Assembly (NCBI RefSeq): GCF_013337285.1
Contig: NZ_SUPW01000005.1
Location: 186,001 to 250,000, forward strand
DNA length: 64,000 nucleotides
Source: Agrobacterium tumefaciens
Lineage (GTDB): Bacteria > Pseudomonadota > Alphaproteobacteria > Rhizobiales > Rhizobiaceae
Direction: 5' to 3'
Position numbers and translations under genes: made by a program
Shown: positions 1 to 10,031 of the stretch, in pieces
How positions within the stretch are numbered: the stretch's first letter is position 1
Layout of the letters: each line of letters begins with the position of its first letter
Notes under the pieces: generated by a model
Seen by the model: the letters and a program-made list of their open reading frames with translations, nothing else
The model's database searches: none
Told to the model about the DNA's origin: nothing

Positions 1-390
1 ATCCGCTCCGTTGAAGGCACGGTCTTCGACCTGCGCCAGCCGACACCGATGCGGCGCAAGGAAGATGGCGAGCAGGTCCTCTACGATCACAATTTCTGCC
101 TCTCGCCCGAGCGCCGCGCCAAGCGCAAGGTCGCCCGCGCCTATTCGCCCGCCTCCGATATCGCACTTGAGGTTCACACCACCGAACCCGGTGTGCAGTT
201 CTATTCGGCCTTCAAGCTGAACGTTCCGGTTCCCGGCCTCGATGGCCGCCACTACGGTCCCTTTGCCGGTTTCTGCCTGGAAACGCAGATTTGGCCCGAT
301 GCTGTCAATCACCCGGATTTTCCACACGCGATCCTGCGGCCGGGCGAAACCCTGCGTCAGGAAACGGACTATATTTTCACGAAGGGCTGA
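1..390 (+). CDS. Galactose mutarotase (aldose 1-epimerase), C-terminal part
   Basis: The reading frame is open from base 1 and ends at the TGA at 388-390, so the N-terminal part lies outside the window. The visible 129 residues are the C-terminal part of an aldose 1-epimerase, the enzyme that interconverts alpha and beta anomers of galactose and related sugars in the cytoplasm. The diagnostic stretch is FCLETQIWPDAVNHP, whose Glu is the catalytic base in the GalM family, followed by the family ending with ILRPGETL and a beta strand (TDYIF). The gene converges on mtgA with a 14-base gap. Nothing in the visible part tells which sugar is preferred. Confidence 0.88.
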   Translation: MRSVEGTVFDLRQPTPMRRKEDGEQVLYDHNFCLSPERRAKRKVARAYSPASDIALEVHTTEPGVQFYSAFKLNVPVPGLDGRHYGPFAGFCLETQIWPDAVNHPDFPHAILRPGETLRQETDYIFTKG

Positions 391-404
391 GTGGGCAGGC
401 TGGA

Positions 405-1151
405 TCAGTCCAGCACGCAGCCGACATAAGCGCCCGAGCCACGGGCACGCCGCTCAATAAGGCCTGCCAGCCGTTGCAGGCCGCGGCCCGGTTTGCTGGC
501 GACCCGATCAATCGGATTGGGCAGGGAAACGGCGAGCAGCGCCGCCTGACGGGAACTGAGCTTTGCCGCCGGCACCTTGAAATGATGCTGCGCGGCAGCC
601 TCGATGCCATAAATACCCGGCCCCCATTCGGCAACGTTGAGATAAATCTCCATCATCCGCTTTTTGGACCAGACAAAATCGGCCGCGATTGCCAGCGGCA
701 GTTCCAGCCCCTTGCGCAGGAGCGAGCGGCCGTTCCATAAAAACAGGTTCTTGGCTGTCTGCATCGGAATGGTGCTTGCACCGCGGGTGGAGGCCCCGTC
801 CAGCGCATTGCTGACGACGGACTGCATCTGATTCCAGTCCACGCCGCCATGGAAACAGAATTGCCCGTCCTCAGACATCATCACTGATTGCACAAGACGC
901 GGCGAAATATCCTCAAGCGGCACCCAGCGCCGGTCATAGCCCTGCAGGGTCACCAGATCGGCAAGCATCAAGGTCGAAACAGGCCGCATGAACGGCAGCG
1001 CATAGACGGGAATCAGCAGATAGGGCAGGATCAGCAAAGCCAGCAAGGTCATGATAATGCGCTTTGCCAACGTGCGAAAATCCACCTTCGGACTGCTCCG
1101 GTCTTCCGCCAGCACGGCGTAATCTGCGTCGCTTTCAGGCGTACTGCTCAA
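405..1151 (-). CDS. mtgA: Monofunctional biosynthetic peptidoglycan transglycosylase
   Basis: This 248-residue protein polymerises lipid II into glycan strands at the periplasmic face of the inner membrane. Residues about 33-56 form one membrane anchor. The GT51 domain follows with its ordered motifs: SEDGQF with catalytic Glu94 and the HGGVDW continuation, the RGxSTIxxQ motif at 123-131, and the [15 protein letters not shown] motif at 163-177. There is no transpeptidase domain, which separates it from bifunctional penicillin-binding proteins. The length is normal for MtgA. The frame starts at a TTG (1151-1149), with GGACGGAT just upstream as a possible ribosome site; no in-frame ATG precedes the membrane segment, so the TTG start is likely but not certain. 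Confidence 0.93.
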   Translation of the reverse strand: MSSTPESDADYAVLAEDRSSPKVDFRTLAKRIIMTLLALLILPYLLIPVYALPFMRPVSTLMLADLVTLQGYDRRWVPLEDISPRLVQSVMMSEDGQFCFHGGVDWNQMQSVVSNALDGASTRGASTIPMQTAKNLFLWNGRSLLRKGLELPLAIAADFVWSKKRMMEIYLNVAEWGPGIYGIEAAAQHHFKVPAAKLSSRQAALLAVSLPNPIDRVASKPGRGLQRLAGLIERRARGSGAYVGCVLD

Positions 1152-1286
1152 TATCCGTCCCAGCCCCGCGCCAATCGAAGCCTTTCATAGTCCATTGCCG
1201 TCTTCAAGGCGAGTCTGGTCAAACAGTTACACCCGGGAATCACGAAAAGGTTGCCTGGCCCCGCGCGGCATGTCAAAGAGCGCGGC

Positions 1287-2201
1287 ATGGACGCTCAGAT
1301 GACGAATTTCGAAACGAGGCTGCGCGAAAACGCGGCAAAAACCGAAGCCTTGCTTGGCCGCCTGCTCTCCGGTGAAGCGCGCGCAGACGAGATCACGCGT
1401 CCGCAAAACCTGCTCGACGCCATGCGCCATGGTGTGCTGAACGGCGGCAAACGCCTGCGGCCCTTCCTCGTCATCGAAAGCGCCGCCCTTCTGGGCGGAG
1501 ATGCCGAAGCCGCCCTTTATGTCGGCGCGGCACTGGAATGCCTGCATTGTTATTCGCTTGTGCATGACGATCTGCCGGCCATGGATGATGACGATCTGCG
1601 CCGTGGCCAGCCGACGGTACACCGTAAATTCGATGAGGCGACCGCCATTCTCGCCGGCGACAGCCTGCTGACGCTCGCCTTCGATATTATCGCCTCGGAT
1701 GAAAACCCGCTCGCGGCCGAGCGCAAGGCCGCGCTCGTGCTTTCACTTGCCCGCGCAGCCGGCATCGGCGGCATGGCCGGCGGACAGGCATTTGATCTTG
1801 CTGCGGAAAAAAACGCTCCGGATGAAGCCGGCATAGTTACATTGCAGGCTATGAAAACCGGCGCTTTGCTGCGTTTCGCCTGCGAGGCAGGCGCGATCAT
1901 TTCCGGAAGCGACGTCTCCGAGCGGCAAAGGCTGCGCCTCTTCGGCGAAAAAATCGGCCTCGCCTTCCAGCTCGCCGATGATCTTTTGGATTTGACCGCC
2001 GATGCCGCCACCATGGGCAAGGCAACCGGCAAGGATGCCGCACGCGGCAAGGGAACCTTGGTCGCCTTGCGCGGTGAAGACTGGGCGCGCACCAAGCTCA
2101 AGGAACAGGTGGCGGAAGCCAGTGACCTCCTGGCCCCCTATGGCGAAAAAGCCGCGATTCTCATCGCGGCCGCAAGGTTTATTGCCGAACGGAAAAGCTG
2201 A
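1287..2201 (+). CDS. ispA: Farnesyl diphosphate synthase (polyprenyl synthetase family)
   Basis: The product (304 residues from the ATG at 1287) condenses isopentenyl diphosphate with allylic diphosphates in the isoprenoid pathway. The first aspartate-rich motif is DDLPAMDDDD (from about residue 93), which has the two-residue insertion typical of bacterial type II farnesyl diphosphate synthases. A Tyr sits five residues before it (CYSLVHDD), as in E. coli IspA, which argues for a C15 product. The second motif is ADDLLD near residue 230. An in-frame TTG at 1251 would add 12 residues (PGPARHVKERG) that do not resemble the family; the ATG fits better. ispG, another isoprenoid gene, lies 0.8 kb away on the other strand. 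A longer-chain product cannot be excluded from sequence alone. Confidence 0.9.
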   Translation: MDAQMTNFETRLRENAAKTEALLGRLLSGEARADEITRPQNLLDAMRHGVLNGGKRLRPFLVIESAALLGGDAEAALYVGAALECLHCYSLVHDDLPAMDDDDLRRGQPTVHRKFDEATAILAGDSLLTLAFDIIASDENPLAAERKAALVLSLARAAGIGGMAGGQAFDLAAEKNAPDEAGIVTLQAMKTGALLRFACEAGAIISGSDVSERQRLRLFGEKIGLAFQLADDLLDLTADAATMGKATGKDAARGKGTLVALRGEDWARTKLKEQVAEASDLLAPYGEKAAILIAAARFIAERKS

Positions 2202-2233
2202 GCCGGTTTCCCCGCTCAGCCCCCTATACCCAA

Positions 2234-2896
2234 TCAGCCCTTGAGAGGCGAAATCAGCACTTCAACGCGACGGTTCTGAGCGCGACCGTCAGGCGTTGCA
2301 TTCGATGCGATCGGCTGTGAAGCACCGAAGCCAAGCGTCGAAATACGGCGCTGATCAACGCCGCGCGCGCCGAGATAATTGGCAACCGACGCCGCACGAC
2401 GTTCCGAAAGGCCCTGATTGTAACCGGGGCTACCGGTGGAATCGGTGTGACCGTTGATGTCGATCAGCGTGCGGTTGAACTTGTTCAGCACGATGCCGAC
2501 AGAATCGAGCGTCTGATAGAAGGGCGGAATGACCTGATCCTGATCCGTGGCGAAAGTGATGTTCGACGGCATATTGAGAACGATGCTGTCGCCGCGGCGG
2601 GAGACCGAAACGCCGGTGCCCTGAAGCTGAGCGCGAAGCTCGGATTCCTGACCATCCATGTAATTGCCGATAGCGCCGCCGGCGAGCGCACCGATGCCCG
2701 CACCGATAAGCGCGGCATTGCGGCGACCGACCGGCGAACCGCCGACAGCCAGACCGCCAAGCGCGCCAACGACAGCACCGATGCCGGCACCGCCTGCCGT
2801 GTTCGACATCTTCTGCTCACCCGTATACGGGTCGGTGGTGGTGCAGGCGGAAAGGTACGTTCCGCAAAGGGCAACGATCGCGATTTTTTTGATCAT
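2234..2896 (-). CDS. OmpA-family outer membrane lipoprotein with glycine zipper
   Basis: A 220-residue lipoprotein. The N-terminus is a lipoprotein signal peptide ending in LSAC, with Cys18 as the predicted lipid-attachment site. Residues about 35-80 are Gly/Ala-rich with repeated GxGxxxG spacing (GIGAVVGALGGLAVGG, GAGIGALAGGAIG), the glycine-zipper type segment seen in many envelope proteins. Residues about 115-215 form an OmpA C-terminal peptidoglycan-binding domain: NGHTDSTG, the LSERRAASVANYL helix and the closing NRRVEV are all present. The arrangement resembles E. coli YiaD. It probably anchors the outer membrane to peptidoglycan. Only a weak GGAG lies 13 bases before the ATG. Confidence 0.9.
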   Translation of the reverse strand: MIKKIAIVALCGTYLSACTTTDPYTGEQKMSNTAGGAGIGAVVGALGGLAVGGSPVGRRNAALIGAGIGALAGGAIGNYMDGQESELRAQLQGTGVSVSRRGDSIVLNMPSNITFATDQDQVIPPFYQTLDSVGIVLNKFNRTLIDINGHTDSTGSPGYNQGLSERRAASVANYLGARGVDQRRISTLGFGASQPIASNATPDGRAQNRRVEVLISPLKG

Positions 2897-2962
2897 GTTT
2901 TTTTATGCTCCGAGAGGTTCAGGAGATATGACAGTGGAATGTCGGGTTTTTCACGCTACGCA

Positions 2963-4213
2963 TTATTCAGCCGCATCTTTCTGGCCGAAACGCTTTTCGA
3001 TGTAGTCGGCCACAAGCGCTTCGAAATCACCGGCAATGTTGGGACCACGCAAAGTGAGCGCCTTTTCCCCATCGATGAAGACCGGCGCTGCCGGGCTTTC
3101 GCCGGTTCCGGGCAGGGAAATGCCGATATCGGCATGTTTGCTTTCACCCGGGCCATTGACGATGCAGCCCATGACGGCGACGTTCAACGCCTCGACGCCG
3201 GGATATTTTTCACGCCAGACCGGCATGTTTTTGCGAATATCGTTCTGGATGTTCTGGGCCAGTTCCTGAAAGACGGTGGACGTGGTGCGCCCGCAGCCGG
3301 GACATGCCGCAACCACCGGAATGAATTGGCGGAAACCCATGACCTGCAGCAACTCCTGCGCCACCTGCACCTCGCGGGTCCGGTCGCCATTCGGCTCCGG
3401 CGTCAGGGAGACGCGGATCGTATCACCAATGCCATGTTGCAGAACGTAACCCATGGCGGCGGAGGAAGCGACGATGCCCTTGGAACCCATGCCGGCTTCC
3501 GTCAGGCCAAGATGCAGGGCGTGGTTGGACCGCTCCGACAACATCGAATAGACCGCGATCAGGTCCTGCACCTGACTGACCTTGGCGGAAAGAATGATGC
3601 GGTTGCGCGGCAGGCCGATCTCTTCGGCAAGCTCGGCGGAAATCAGCGCCGACTGCACGATGGCTTCACGCGTCACCTGACGGGCGGAAAGCGGGAACCC
3701 CTGCTCCTTGTTCCTGTCCATCAGCGTGGTCAGCAATTCCTGATCGAGCGATCCCCAGTTCACGCCGATGCGCACAGGCTTGTCATAACGAATAGCCATT
3801 TCGACGATTTCGCCGAACTGCTTGTCCTTCTTGTCCTTGAAACCGACATTGCCCGGATTGATGCGGTATTTCGCCAGCGCCTCGGCACAGGCCGGATGAT
3901 CGGCCAGAAGCTTGTGGCCGATATAATGGAAATCGCCGATCAGCGGCACATCCATGCCAAGACGCAGCAGCCGCTCGCGGATTTTTGGCACGGCGGCAGC
4001 GCTCTCGTCGCGGTCGACAGTGATACGGACCATTTCCGAACCGGCCTGAAAAAGCGCTGCCACCTGTTGCACAGTGGCGTCGATGTCAGCCGTGTCGGTA
4101 TTGGTCATCGACTGCACGACGACGGGCGCGCCACCTCCCACAATGACGCCGCCCACGTCGACGGCGACGGATGCGCGGCGGGGCTTTGGATCGTAATCGG
4201 CATGTGACGTCAT
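2963..4213 (-). CDS. ispG: 4-hydroxy-3-methylbut-2-en-1-yl diphosphate synthase (GcpE)
   Basis: IspG catalyses the reductive ring opening of methylerythritol cyclodiphosphate, the next-to-last step of the MEP isoprenoid pathway, with a [4Fe-4S] cluster. The predicted protein has 416 residues from the ATG at 4213 (MTSHADYDP). The frame stays open to 4285, but the extra 24 residues are not family-like. The cluster ligands are visible as CPGCGRT (around residue 302) and GCIVNGPGE (around 347). The N-terminal TIM-barrel features [25 protein letters not shown] and RINPGN match the family. It ends with an acidic-tailed segment [10 protein letters not shown]. It is the first gene of a leftward run that also contains the OmpA-type lipoprotein, 66 bases downstream. 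Confidence 0.96.
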   Translation of the reverse strand: MTSHADYDPKPRRASVAVDVGGVIVGGGAPVVVQSMTNTDTADIDATVQQVAALFQAGSEMVRITVDRDESAAAVPKIRERLLRLGMDVPLIGDFHYIGHKLLADHPACAEALAKYRINPGNVGFKDKKDKQFGEIVEMAIRYDKPVRIGVNWGSLDQELLTTLMDRNKEQGFPLSARQVTREAIVQSALISAELAEEIGLPRNRIILSAKVSQVQDLIAVYSMLSERSNHALHLGLTEAGMGSKGIVASSAAMGYVLQHGIGDTIRVSLTPEPNGDRTREVQVAQELLQVMGFRQFIPVVAACPGCGRTTSTVFQELAQNIQNDIRKNMPVWREKYPGVEALNVAVMGCIVNGPGESKHADIGISLPGTGESPAAPVFIDGEKALTLRGPNIAGDFEALVADYIEKRFGQKDAAE

Positions 4214-4333
4214 GGCGGTCTCTGGAGCTTGCGGCAAGGTCTGGCAATTGAGGTGAAACAAGGGGGCCTGCTTGTCAACACCCAACGCATAAGAGCTTCT
4301 ACTTTACCGCAATCATGGCAAAATTCGAGACGC

Positions 4334-5524
4334 CTATTCCTTCCCCGCGCCATCCGCATGCCGGGCGAGCCGCGAAAGCAGCAAAACCACCACATGCAGC
4401 AACGGCAATGCAAGGAAGACACTGGCGAGACCCGTATGTTCGGCAATGAAACCGATGGCGGACGGCGCCACCAGAATACCGGAATAACCCATGGTGGTCA
4501 CGACGGAGAGCCCGATTCCCGGTGCCAGCCCCGGCATGTTGCCCGCCGCCGAAAAGGCGATGGGTACCATGTTGGAAATGCCGATGCCGGCAATGGCAAA
4601 GCCGATAATCACGAAAGTGGAGCTTCCCGCAAGGCCGGCAATCAGAAGGCCCATGATCGACATGACCGAGCAGAACCGCAGGGTGTTGACCGCGCCGAAC
4701 CGGTCGCGCACCAGATCACCGGCAAAACGCATGGCCGCCATGGTCAGGGAGAAGGCCGCAAAAGCGAAACCGGACTGCGAAACGGAAGCCCCCAGTTCAT
4801 TGCGCAGATAAAGCGCACCCCAATCAAGGATCGCACCCTCCGGCACCATGGAAAACAGCGCCATCAGGCCGATGATCCACGGCAGCGGCGTCAGCGGTAA
4901 GCCGCCTCTCGGACGCTCGGCCTCGGCATGCGGACGATCCGCGAGAACCCGCGGCCAGGCAATGACCAGCAAAACAAGCGCGATGACCGTCAACGCAATG
5001 GCATGGCCCTGCACACCGATTGCCGTGATGAGATAACCACCAAGACCGGCCCCGATCAGACCGCCAAGGCTCCAGAAGGCGTGGCAGGACGACATGATCG
5101 CCCGGCGCATGTCCCGCTCCACCGCCACGGCATTGGCGTTCATGGCGACATCCATCGCCCCCGTGAGACCGCCAAACAGGAAGACCGCAATCACACCCGC
5201 CCAGATCGTGCCAGCCCAGGAGATGAAAAGCAGTGTCGGCAAGAAGATCGCTGCAGTGACCAGGCTGACGGTGCGCGAGCCGAAACGGGCGATCTGCGAA
5301 CCGGCAATCGGCATGAAAACCAGCGAGCCGATGCCGAAAACCAGAATGATCAGGCCAAGCGCGCTTTCACTGAGCGACAGGCGCGCGGCAAATTCCGGAA
5401 TCTTGGGCGCCCAGGACCCCATCATGAAACCATTCATCAGGAACAGCAGGGAAACGCCCAGCCTGTGCCGCGTCAGATAGGACGAGCGCGCAGCCGTCTG
5501 CGAAAATGTCGTGGGGCCATTCAT
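4334..5524 (-). CDS. MFS transporter, YbjJ-like
   Basis: A 396-residue polytopic membrane protein of the major facilitator superfamily, with about 12 hydrophobic segments split by a charged loop near residues 195-208 (DRPHAEAERPRGG). The N-terminal part MNGFMMGSWAPKIPEFAARL resembles the YbjJ/FucP-like branch, which contains sugar and other small-solute permeases; the substrate cannot be read from the sequence. It lies 12 bases downstream of a DeoR-type regulator on the same strand, so the two are probably co-transcribed and the regulator probably controls the transporter. Many DeoR regulators respond to sugar phosphates, which would favour a carbohydrate substrate; that is inference. Confidence 0.82.
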   Translation of the reverse strand: MNGPTTFSQTAARSSYLTRHRLGVSLLFLMNGFMMGSWAPKIPEFAARLSLSESALGLIILVFGIGSLVFMPIAGSQIARFGSRTVSLVTAAIFLPTLLFISWAGTIWAGVIAVFLFGGLTGAMDVAMNANAVAVERDMRRAIMSSCHAFWSLGGLIGAGLGGYLITAIGVQGHAIALTVIALVLLVIAWPRVLADRPHAEAERPRGGLPLTPLPWIIGLMALFSMVPEGAILDWGALYLRNELGASVSQSGFAFAAFSLTMAAMRFAGDLVRDRFGAVNTLRFCSVMSIMGLLIAGLAGSSTFVIIGFAIAGIGISNMVPIAFSAAGNMPGLAPGIGLSVVTTMGYSGILVAPSAIGFIAEHTGLASVFLALPLLHVVVLLLSRLARHADGAGKE

Positions 5525-5536
5525 CGGTAATATCCT

Positions 5537-6337
5537 TCAGACTTGACCGTGGGAAAATCGAACGGCGTCTTCGTCGCCGCAATGAACGTCTACGCCTTTT
5601 GCCGACAGTGCCTCGACCAATGCGCGGTCGGCATCCTGCTCCAGCACGAGGCAAAGCGGTGGGGAAAAATCATGCACGTGAAAAGCTGCCTTATGGCCGA
5701 GCTTTTCCGTCGTGATTGCGGCGACGATCCGCTGGCTGGCGCTGCAGGCAAGCCGCTTGAACACCGCATCCTCGAAAACATCTGCCGACAGCCCGGTGTC
5801 GGCCGCGACACCGCAGACGCCGAGAATACAGAGATCGGGCCGCATCAACTCAAGCTGCCTGAGCGCCATGGCGTCGATTGCAGCGCCGACAGCCGGATCG
5901 ACCTTGCCGCCGATCAGCACCAGATCGATATCGGCCCGCCCCGTCAGTTCGGCGGCTATGGCGGGTGTATTGGTCACTACCGTCAACTTGAGACCGGCGG
6001 GAATGGCCCTTGCGACAGCGAGGTTAGTGGAGCCGGCGTCGATGAAGACGACCATACCCGGCTCCAGAAGCGGGATGACGGCACGCGCCAGCAGGGCCTT
6101 GCGATCGGCATCTTCGGCAATCCGCGTCTTCAGCGGGACCGTCGTGCTATCAGAAAGCAGCGCTCCGCCATAAACCCGCAGGCATTCCCCGCGCGCCGCC
6201 ATCTCGCGCAGGTCGCGGCGCACCGTGTCTTCGGAAACACCAAAATTCTGGGCAAGATCCTGCGCAAGCACGCGGCCGCTTTGCCGCAACTGCGCTAGGA
6301 TGAGCGCCTGCCGCTCACTGACAAAATGATCGCTCAT
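5537..6337 (-). CDS. DeoR/GlpR-family transcriptional regulator
   Basis: A 266-residue cytoplasmic regulator. Residues about 6-60 are the DeoR winged helix-turn-helix, with the characteristic VSEDTVRRDLREMAARG and RVYGGAL that define this family. The rest is the sugar-phosphate sensor domain (DeoRC), with VFIDAGSTNLAVARAIP and VVTNTPAIAAELTGR matching the family's ligand-binding loops. Family members are usually repressors released by a phosphorylated sugar intermediate. It is the upstream gene of a probable two-gene unit with the MFS transporter. The stretch between its start and the pyc terminator is only about 75 bases, so its promoter must lie there. Confidence 0.9.
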   Translation of the reverse strand: MSDHFVSERQALILAQLRQSGRVLAQDLAQNFGVSEDTVRRDLREMAARGECLRVYGGALLSDSTTVPLKTRIAEDADRKALLARAVIPLLEPGMVVFIDAGSTNLAVARAIPAGLKLTVVTNTPAIAAELTGRADIDLVLIGGKVDPAVGAAIDAMALRQLELMRPDLCILGVCGVAADTGLSADVFEDAVFKRLACSASQRIVAAITTEKLGHKAAFHVHDFSPPLCLVLEQDADRALVEALSAKGVDVHCGDEDAVRFSHGQV

Positions 6338-6403
6338 CGAGACTCATGCATAAACAGGAATAAACGTGCACGAACATGCATATTCGAGTTTTTGCAGCAG
6401 CGC

Positions 6404-6433
6404 AATAAAAAACGCCCGCCGAAAGGCGGGCGT
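6404..6433 (-). terminator. Rho-independent terminator of pyc
   Basis: Read on the minus strand, a 9-bp stem (ACGCCCGCC with a four-base loop and its exact complement at 6412-6433) is followed by six T residues. It lies 30 bases past the pyc stop codon. Confidence 0.9.
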
Positions 6434-6463
6434 CTATGATCTTATTACCGATGTAATGCGACG

Positions 6464-9400
6464 TTATTCAGCGTAGGAGATCAACAGATCCTTCGCGTCG
6501 ATCTGGTCGCCGGGGCGCACCAGAACCTCAGTGATCTTGCCGTCGCGTTCGGCGTGAAGTGCCGTTTCCATCTTCATGGCCTCGATGGACAGCAGAACAT
6601 CGCCAGCCTTCACATCCTGACCCTGATTGATGAAGACGCGGCTGATGACACCAGGCATCGGCGCACCGATATGTGTCGCGTTGCCGAGTTCCGCCTTGCG
6701 GCGCACGGCGGAACCGGAAGCACCATGGGTGCGATCCGGCACCTTGATGCGGCGCGGCTGACCGTTGATCTCGAAGAACACCGTCACCATGCCCTTATCA
6801 TCAGTACCGGACGAGGCCTGATTGACGATGACAAGCGTCTTGCCGCGTTCGATATCGGCAAACAGCTCCTCGCCATCCTCCATGCCGTAGAAATAGGCAT
6901 GGGTGGGCAGCACGGAAACCGGACCATAAGTTTCGGCGGTCAGCGCAAAGTCAGTGAACACCTTCGGATACATCAGATAGGAGGCAAACTCGAAGTCGTC
7001 GACTTTGCGCTCCAGCTTGGTTTCGATGACATTGCGCTCCGCATCGAGGTCAGCATCCGCCAGCAACGAACCCGGACGAACCGTGTACGGCGCATCACCC
7101 TTCAGCGCCTTTTTCTGCAGGACTTCCGGCCAGCCGCCCGGCGATTGTCCAAGATCGCCCTTCAGCATCGAAACCACCGAATCCGGGAAGGACACTTCAC
7201 GATCAGGGTTTTCGACATCGGCGACCGTCAAATCCTGGCTGACCATCATCAGCGCCATGTCACCGACGACCTTCGAGGACGGCGTTACCTTGACGATATC
7301 GCCGAACATCCGGTTGGCGTCGGCATAGGCCTGCGCCACCTCGTGCCAGCGACTCTCGAGACCGAGCGAACGCGCCTGTTCCTTGAGATTGGTGAACTGG
7401 CCGCCCGGCATCTCATGTAAATAGACTTCCGAGGCCGGCCCCTTCAGATCGCTCTCGAAAGCCGCATACTGGTTGCGCACGGCCTCCCAATAGAAAGAAA
7501 TGCGGCGGATCCATTCGGTATCGAGACCCGTATCACGCTCCGACCCCGCCAGCGCCTCCACAATCGAACCGAGGCATGGCTGCGACGTATTGCCGGAAAA
7601 GGCATCCATTGCGGCATCGACGGCGTCGACACCGGCATCCACAGCTGCAAGAACGGTCGCAGCGGAAATACCTGATGTATCATGGGTGTGGAAGTGGATC
7701 GGCAGACCGGTCGCCTCGCGCAGCGCCTTGAACAGAACCTTGGCGGCAGCCGGCTTTAACAGGCCCGCCATGTCCTTGACGGCGATGATATGCGCGCCTG
7801 CCTTTTCAAGCTCGGCGGCAAGGCTGGTATAATATTTGAGATCGTATTTCGGACGCGCCGAATTCAGCAGATCGCCGGTATAGCAGATGGTCGCCTCGCA
7901 GAGCTTGTTCTCCTCGGCAATCGCATCCATCGAGACCCGCATATTCTCCACCCAGTTCAGGCAGTCGAAGACACGGAAAAGATCGACGCCACCCTTTGCG
8001 GCCTGACGGACGAAATATTTGACGACATTATCAGGGTAATTTTTGTACCCGACGCCGTTTGCGCCACGCAGAAGCATCTGCAGCAGCAGGTTCGGCGCGC
8101 CTTCGCGGATGAGCGCCAGACGCTCCCACGGGTCTTCGGTCAGGAAGCGCATGGAGACGTCAAACGTCGCACCACCCCAGCATTCCAGCGACAGAAGCTG
8201 CGGCAGCGCCTTGCCGTAAACGCTGGCAACGCGGGCGATATCATGTGTGCGAACGCGGGTGGCCAGAAGCGACTGGTGTCCGTCACGCATGGTCGTATCG
8301 GTGACCAGCACGCGCTTTTCGTTGCGCATCCAGTCCGCAAAGCCCTTCGGACCGAGCTTGTCCAGCAGCTGCTTGGTACCGTCAGGCGTCGGCGCATCGA
8401 TGTAAGGCACGATGGGCTTTGCCGCCTTTTCGGACGGTCTGGCGCGTCCCTTGGTTTCCGGGTGGCCATTGACGGTCACGTCGGCAAGATAGGTCAAAAG
8501 CTTGGTGGCGCGGTCCTGACGCTTGACCTGCGCGAACAACTCCGGCGTCGAATCGATGAAGCGTGTCGTGTAGGTATTGTTGCGGAAACTGTCGTGACCG
8601 ATGATGGCTTCAAGGAAAGTGAGGTTGGTCGCAACGCCGCGGATACGGAATTCGCGCAGCGCACGGTCCATGCGGCTGATCGCTTCATCCGGCTGCGGCG
8701 CCCACGCGGTGACCTTTACCAGCAGCGGATCGTAATAGCGGGTGATAACAGCGCCCGTATAGGACGTGCCGCCATCCAGACGAATACCGAAGCCCGAAGC
8801 GGAGCGGTAGGCGGTGATGCGTCCATAGTCCGGAATGAAGTTGTGTTCCGGGTCTTCCGTGGTGATGCGGCACTGCAGCGCATGGCCGTTGAGGCGGATA
8901 TCCTCCTGGCGCGGAACACCAGATTCCGCCGTACCGATCGCGGCCCCTTCGAGAATATGGATCTGCGCCTTGACGATATCGATACCGGTCACGACTTCGG
9001 TGACGGTATGTTCCACCTGAATGCGCGGATTGACCTCGATGAAGTAGAATTTGCCGGTATCGGCATCCATCAGATATTCGACCGTGCCGGCACCGATATA
9101 ATTGGTCGCGGCGGCGATCTTCAGCGAATAGGCGGCCAGCTCCTGACGCTGGGCTTCGGACAAATATGGCGCCGGTGCGCGCTCGACGACCTTTTGATTA
9201 CGACGCTGGATCGAACAATCGCGCTCGAACAGATGCACGACATTGCCATGCGTATCGCCCAGCACCTGGCTTTCCACGTGGCGGGCGCGCTCAAGCAGCT
9301 TTTCGAGATAAACCTCGTCCTTGCCGAAAGCGGCCTTCGCCTCGCGCTTGGCTTCGGTCACTTCACGGGCAAGGTCTTCCTTTTTGCGAATGGCGCGCAT

Positions 9401-9925
9401 GCCGCGACCGCCGCCGCCCCAGGAGGCTTTGAGCATGACCGGATAGCCGATTTCCTCGGCCATGCGCTCCACTTCGGCGATATCGTCCGGCAGCGGATCG
9501 GTGGCAGGAACAACGGGTACATCAACCGAAATCGCCAGATTGCGGGCGGCGACCTTGTTGCCGAGCTGGCGCATTGTATCCGCCGTCGGTCCGATGAAGG
9601 TGATGCCGGCCGCATTGCAGGCCTCCACGAATTCCGGGCTTTCAGACAGAAGGCCGTAACCGGGATGGATAGCATCCGCTCCAGAGAGCCTGGCCACGCG
9701 GATGACCTCCTCGATCGAAAGATAACTCTCGATCGGCCCCATATCCTTGGCGAGATGCGGACCCCTGCCAACCTGATAGGACTCGTCGGCCTTGAAGCGG
9801 TGCAAAGACAGCTTGTCCTCTTCCGCCCAAATCGCAACGGTTTTTATCCCAAGCTCGTTGGCTGCCCGGAAAACGCGGATCGCTATTTCGGATCGGTTGG
9901 CAACAAGTATTTTCGATATTTTCAA
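6464..9925 (-). CDS. pyc: Pyruvate carboxylase
   Basis: Pyruvate carboxylase makes oxaloacetate from pyruvate, bicarbonate and ATP and refills the TCA cycle. Domain order: ATP-grasp biotin carboxylase (residues about 1-450, with IHPGYGLLSE and the ASWGGGGRGM loop), carboxyltransferase barrel (about 530-830, with DTTMRDGHQSLLATR and FRVFDCLNW), the pyruvate carboxylase-specific domain, and a C-terminal biotinyl domain with the biotinylated Lys in EAMKMET, 35 residues from the end. An ATG at 9946 is in frame, but the TTG at 9925 fits better: GGGGAG lies seven bases before it and the product then starts LKISKILVANRS, matching the ~1154-residue R. etli enzyme as I remember it. Single-chain, full length, with its own terminator. 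Confidence 0.96.
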   Translation of the reverse strand: MKISKILVANRSEIAIRVFRAANELGIKTVAIWAEEDKLSLHRFKADESYQVGRGPHLAKDMGPIESYLSIEEVIRVARLSGADAIHPGYGLLSESPEFVEACNAAGITFIGPTADTMRQLGNKVAARNLAISVDVPVVPATDPLPDDIAEVERMAEEIGYPVMLKASWGGGGRGMRAIRKKEDLAREVTEAKREAKAAFGKDEVYLEKLLERARHVESQVLGDTHGNVVHLFERDCSIQRRNQKVVERAPAPYLSEAQRQELAAYSLKIAAATNYIGAGTVEYLMDADTGKFYFIEVNPRIQVEHTVTEVVTGIDIVKAQIHILEGAAIGTAESGVPRQEDIRLNGHALQCRITTEDPEHNFIPDYGRITAYRSASGFGIRLDGGTSYTGAVITRYYDPLLVKVTAWAPQPDEAISRMDRALREFRIRGVATNLTFLEAIIGHDSFRNNTYTTRFIDSTPELFAQVKRQDRATKLLTYLADVTVNGHPETKGRARPSEKAAKPIVPYIDAPTPDGTKQLLDKLGPKGFADWMRNEKRVLVTDTTMRDGHQSLLATRVRTHDIARVASVYGKALPQLLSLECWGGATFDVSMRFLTEDPWERLALIREGAPNLLLQMLLRGANGVGYKNYPDNVVKYFVRQAAKGGVDLFRVFDCLNWVENMRVSMDAIAEENKLCEATICYTGDLLNSARPKYDLKYYTSLAAELEKAGAHIIAVKDMAGLLKPAAAKVLFKALREATGLPIHFHTHDTSGISAATVLAAVDAGVDAVDAAMDAFSGNTSQPCLGSIVEALAGSERDTGLDTEWIRRISFYWEAVRNQYAAFESDLKGPASEVYLHEMPGGQFTNLKEQARSLGLESRWHEVAQAYADANRMFGDIVKVTPSSKVVGDMALMMVSQDLTVADVENPDREVSFPDSVVSMLKGDLGQSPGGWPEVLQKKALKGDAPYTVRPGSLLADADLDAERNVIETKLERKVDDFEFASYLMYPKVFTDFALTAETYGPVSVLPTHAYFYGMEDGEELFADIERGKTLVIVNQASSGTDDKGMVTVFFEINGQPRRIKVPDRTHGASGSAVRRKAELGNATHIGAPMPGVISRVFINQGQDVKAGDVLLSIEAMKMETALHAERDGKITEVLVRPGDQIDAKDLLISYAE

Positions 9926-10031
9926 GACGGTCTCCCCACACGCCAAAACAAAATTTCTGCTGCACTGCGGAATTAAGCAGCAAAACCCGGTCTTGGAAAG
10001 GGCAATTCGGGAGAGAACCGTCCTGTCGACG

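Noticed and set aside
2447-4207. A 586-codon open frame on the plus strand
   Set aside because: It is antisense to ispG and the OmpA-type lipoprotein gene, both of which have clear family motifs.
7790-9976. A 728-codon open frame on the plus strand
   Set aside because: It is antisense to pyc. The pyc frame has full domain order and catalytic motifs; the antisense protein has none and reflects high GC at third positions.
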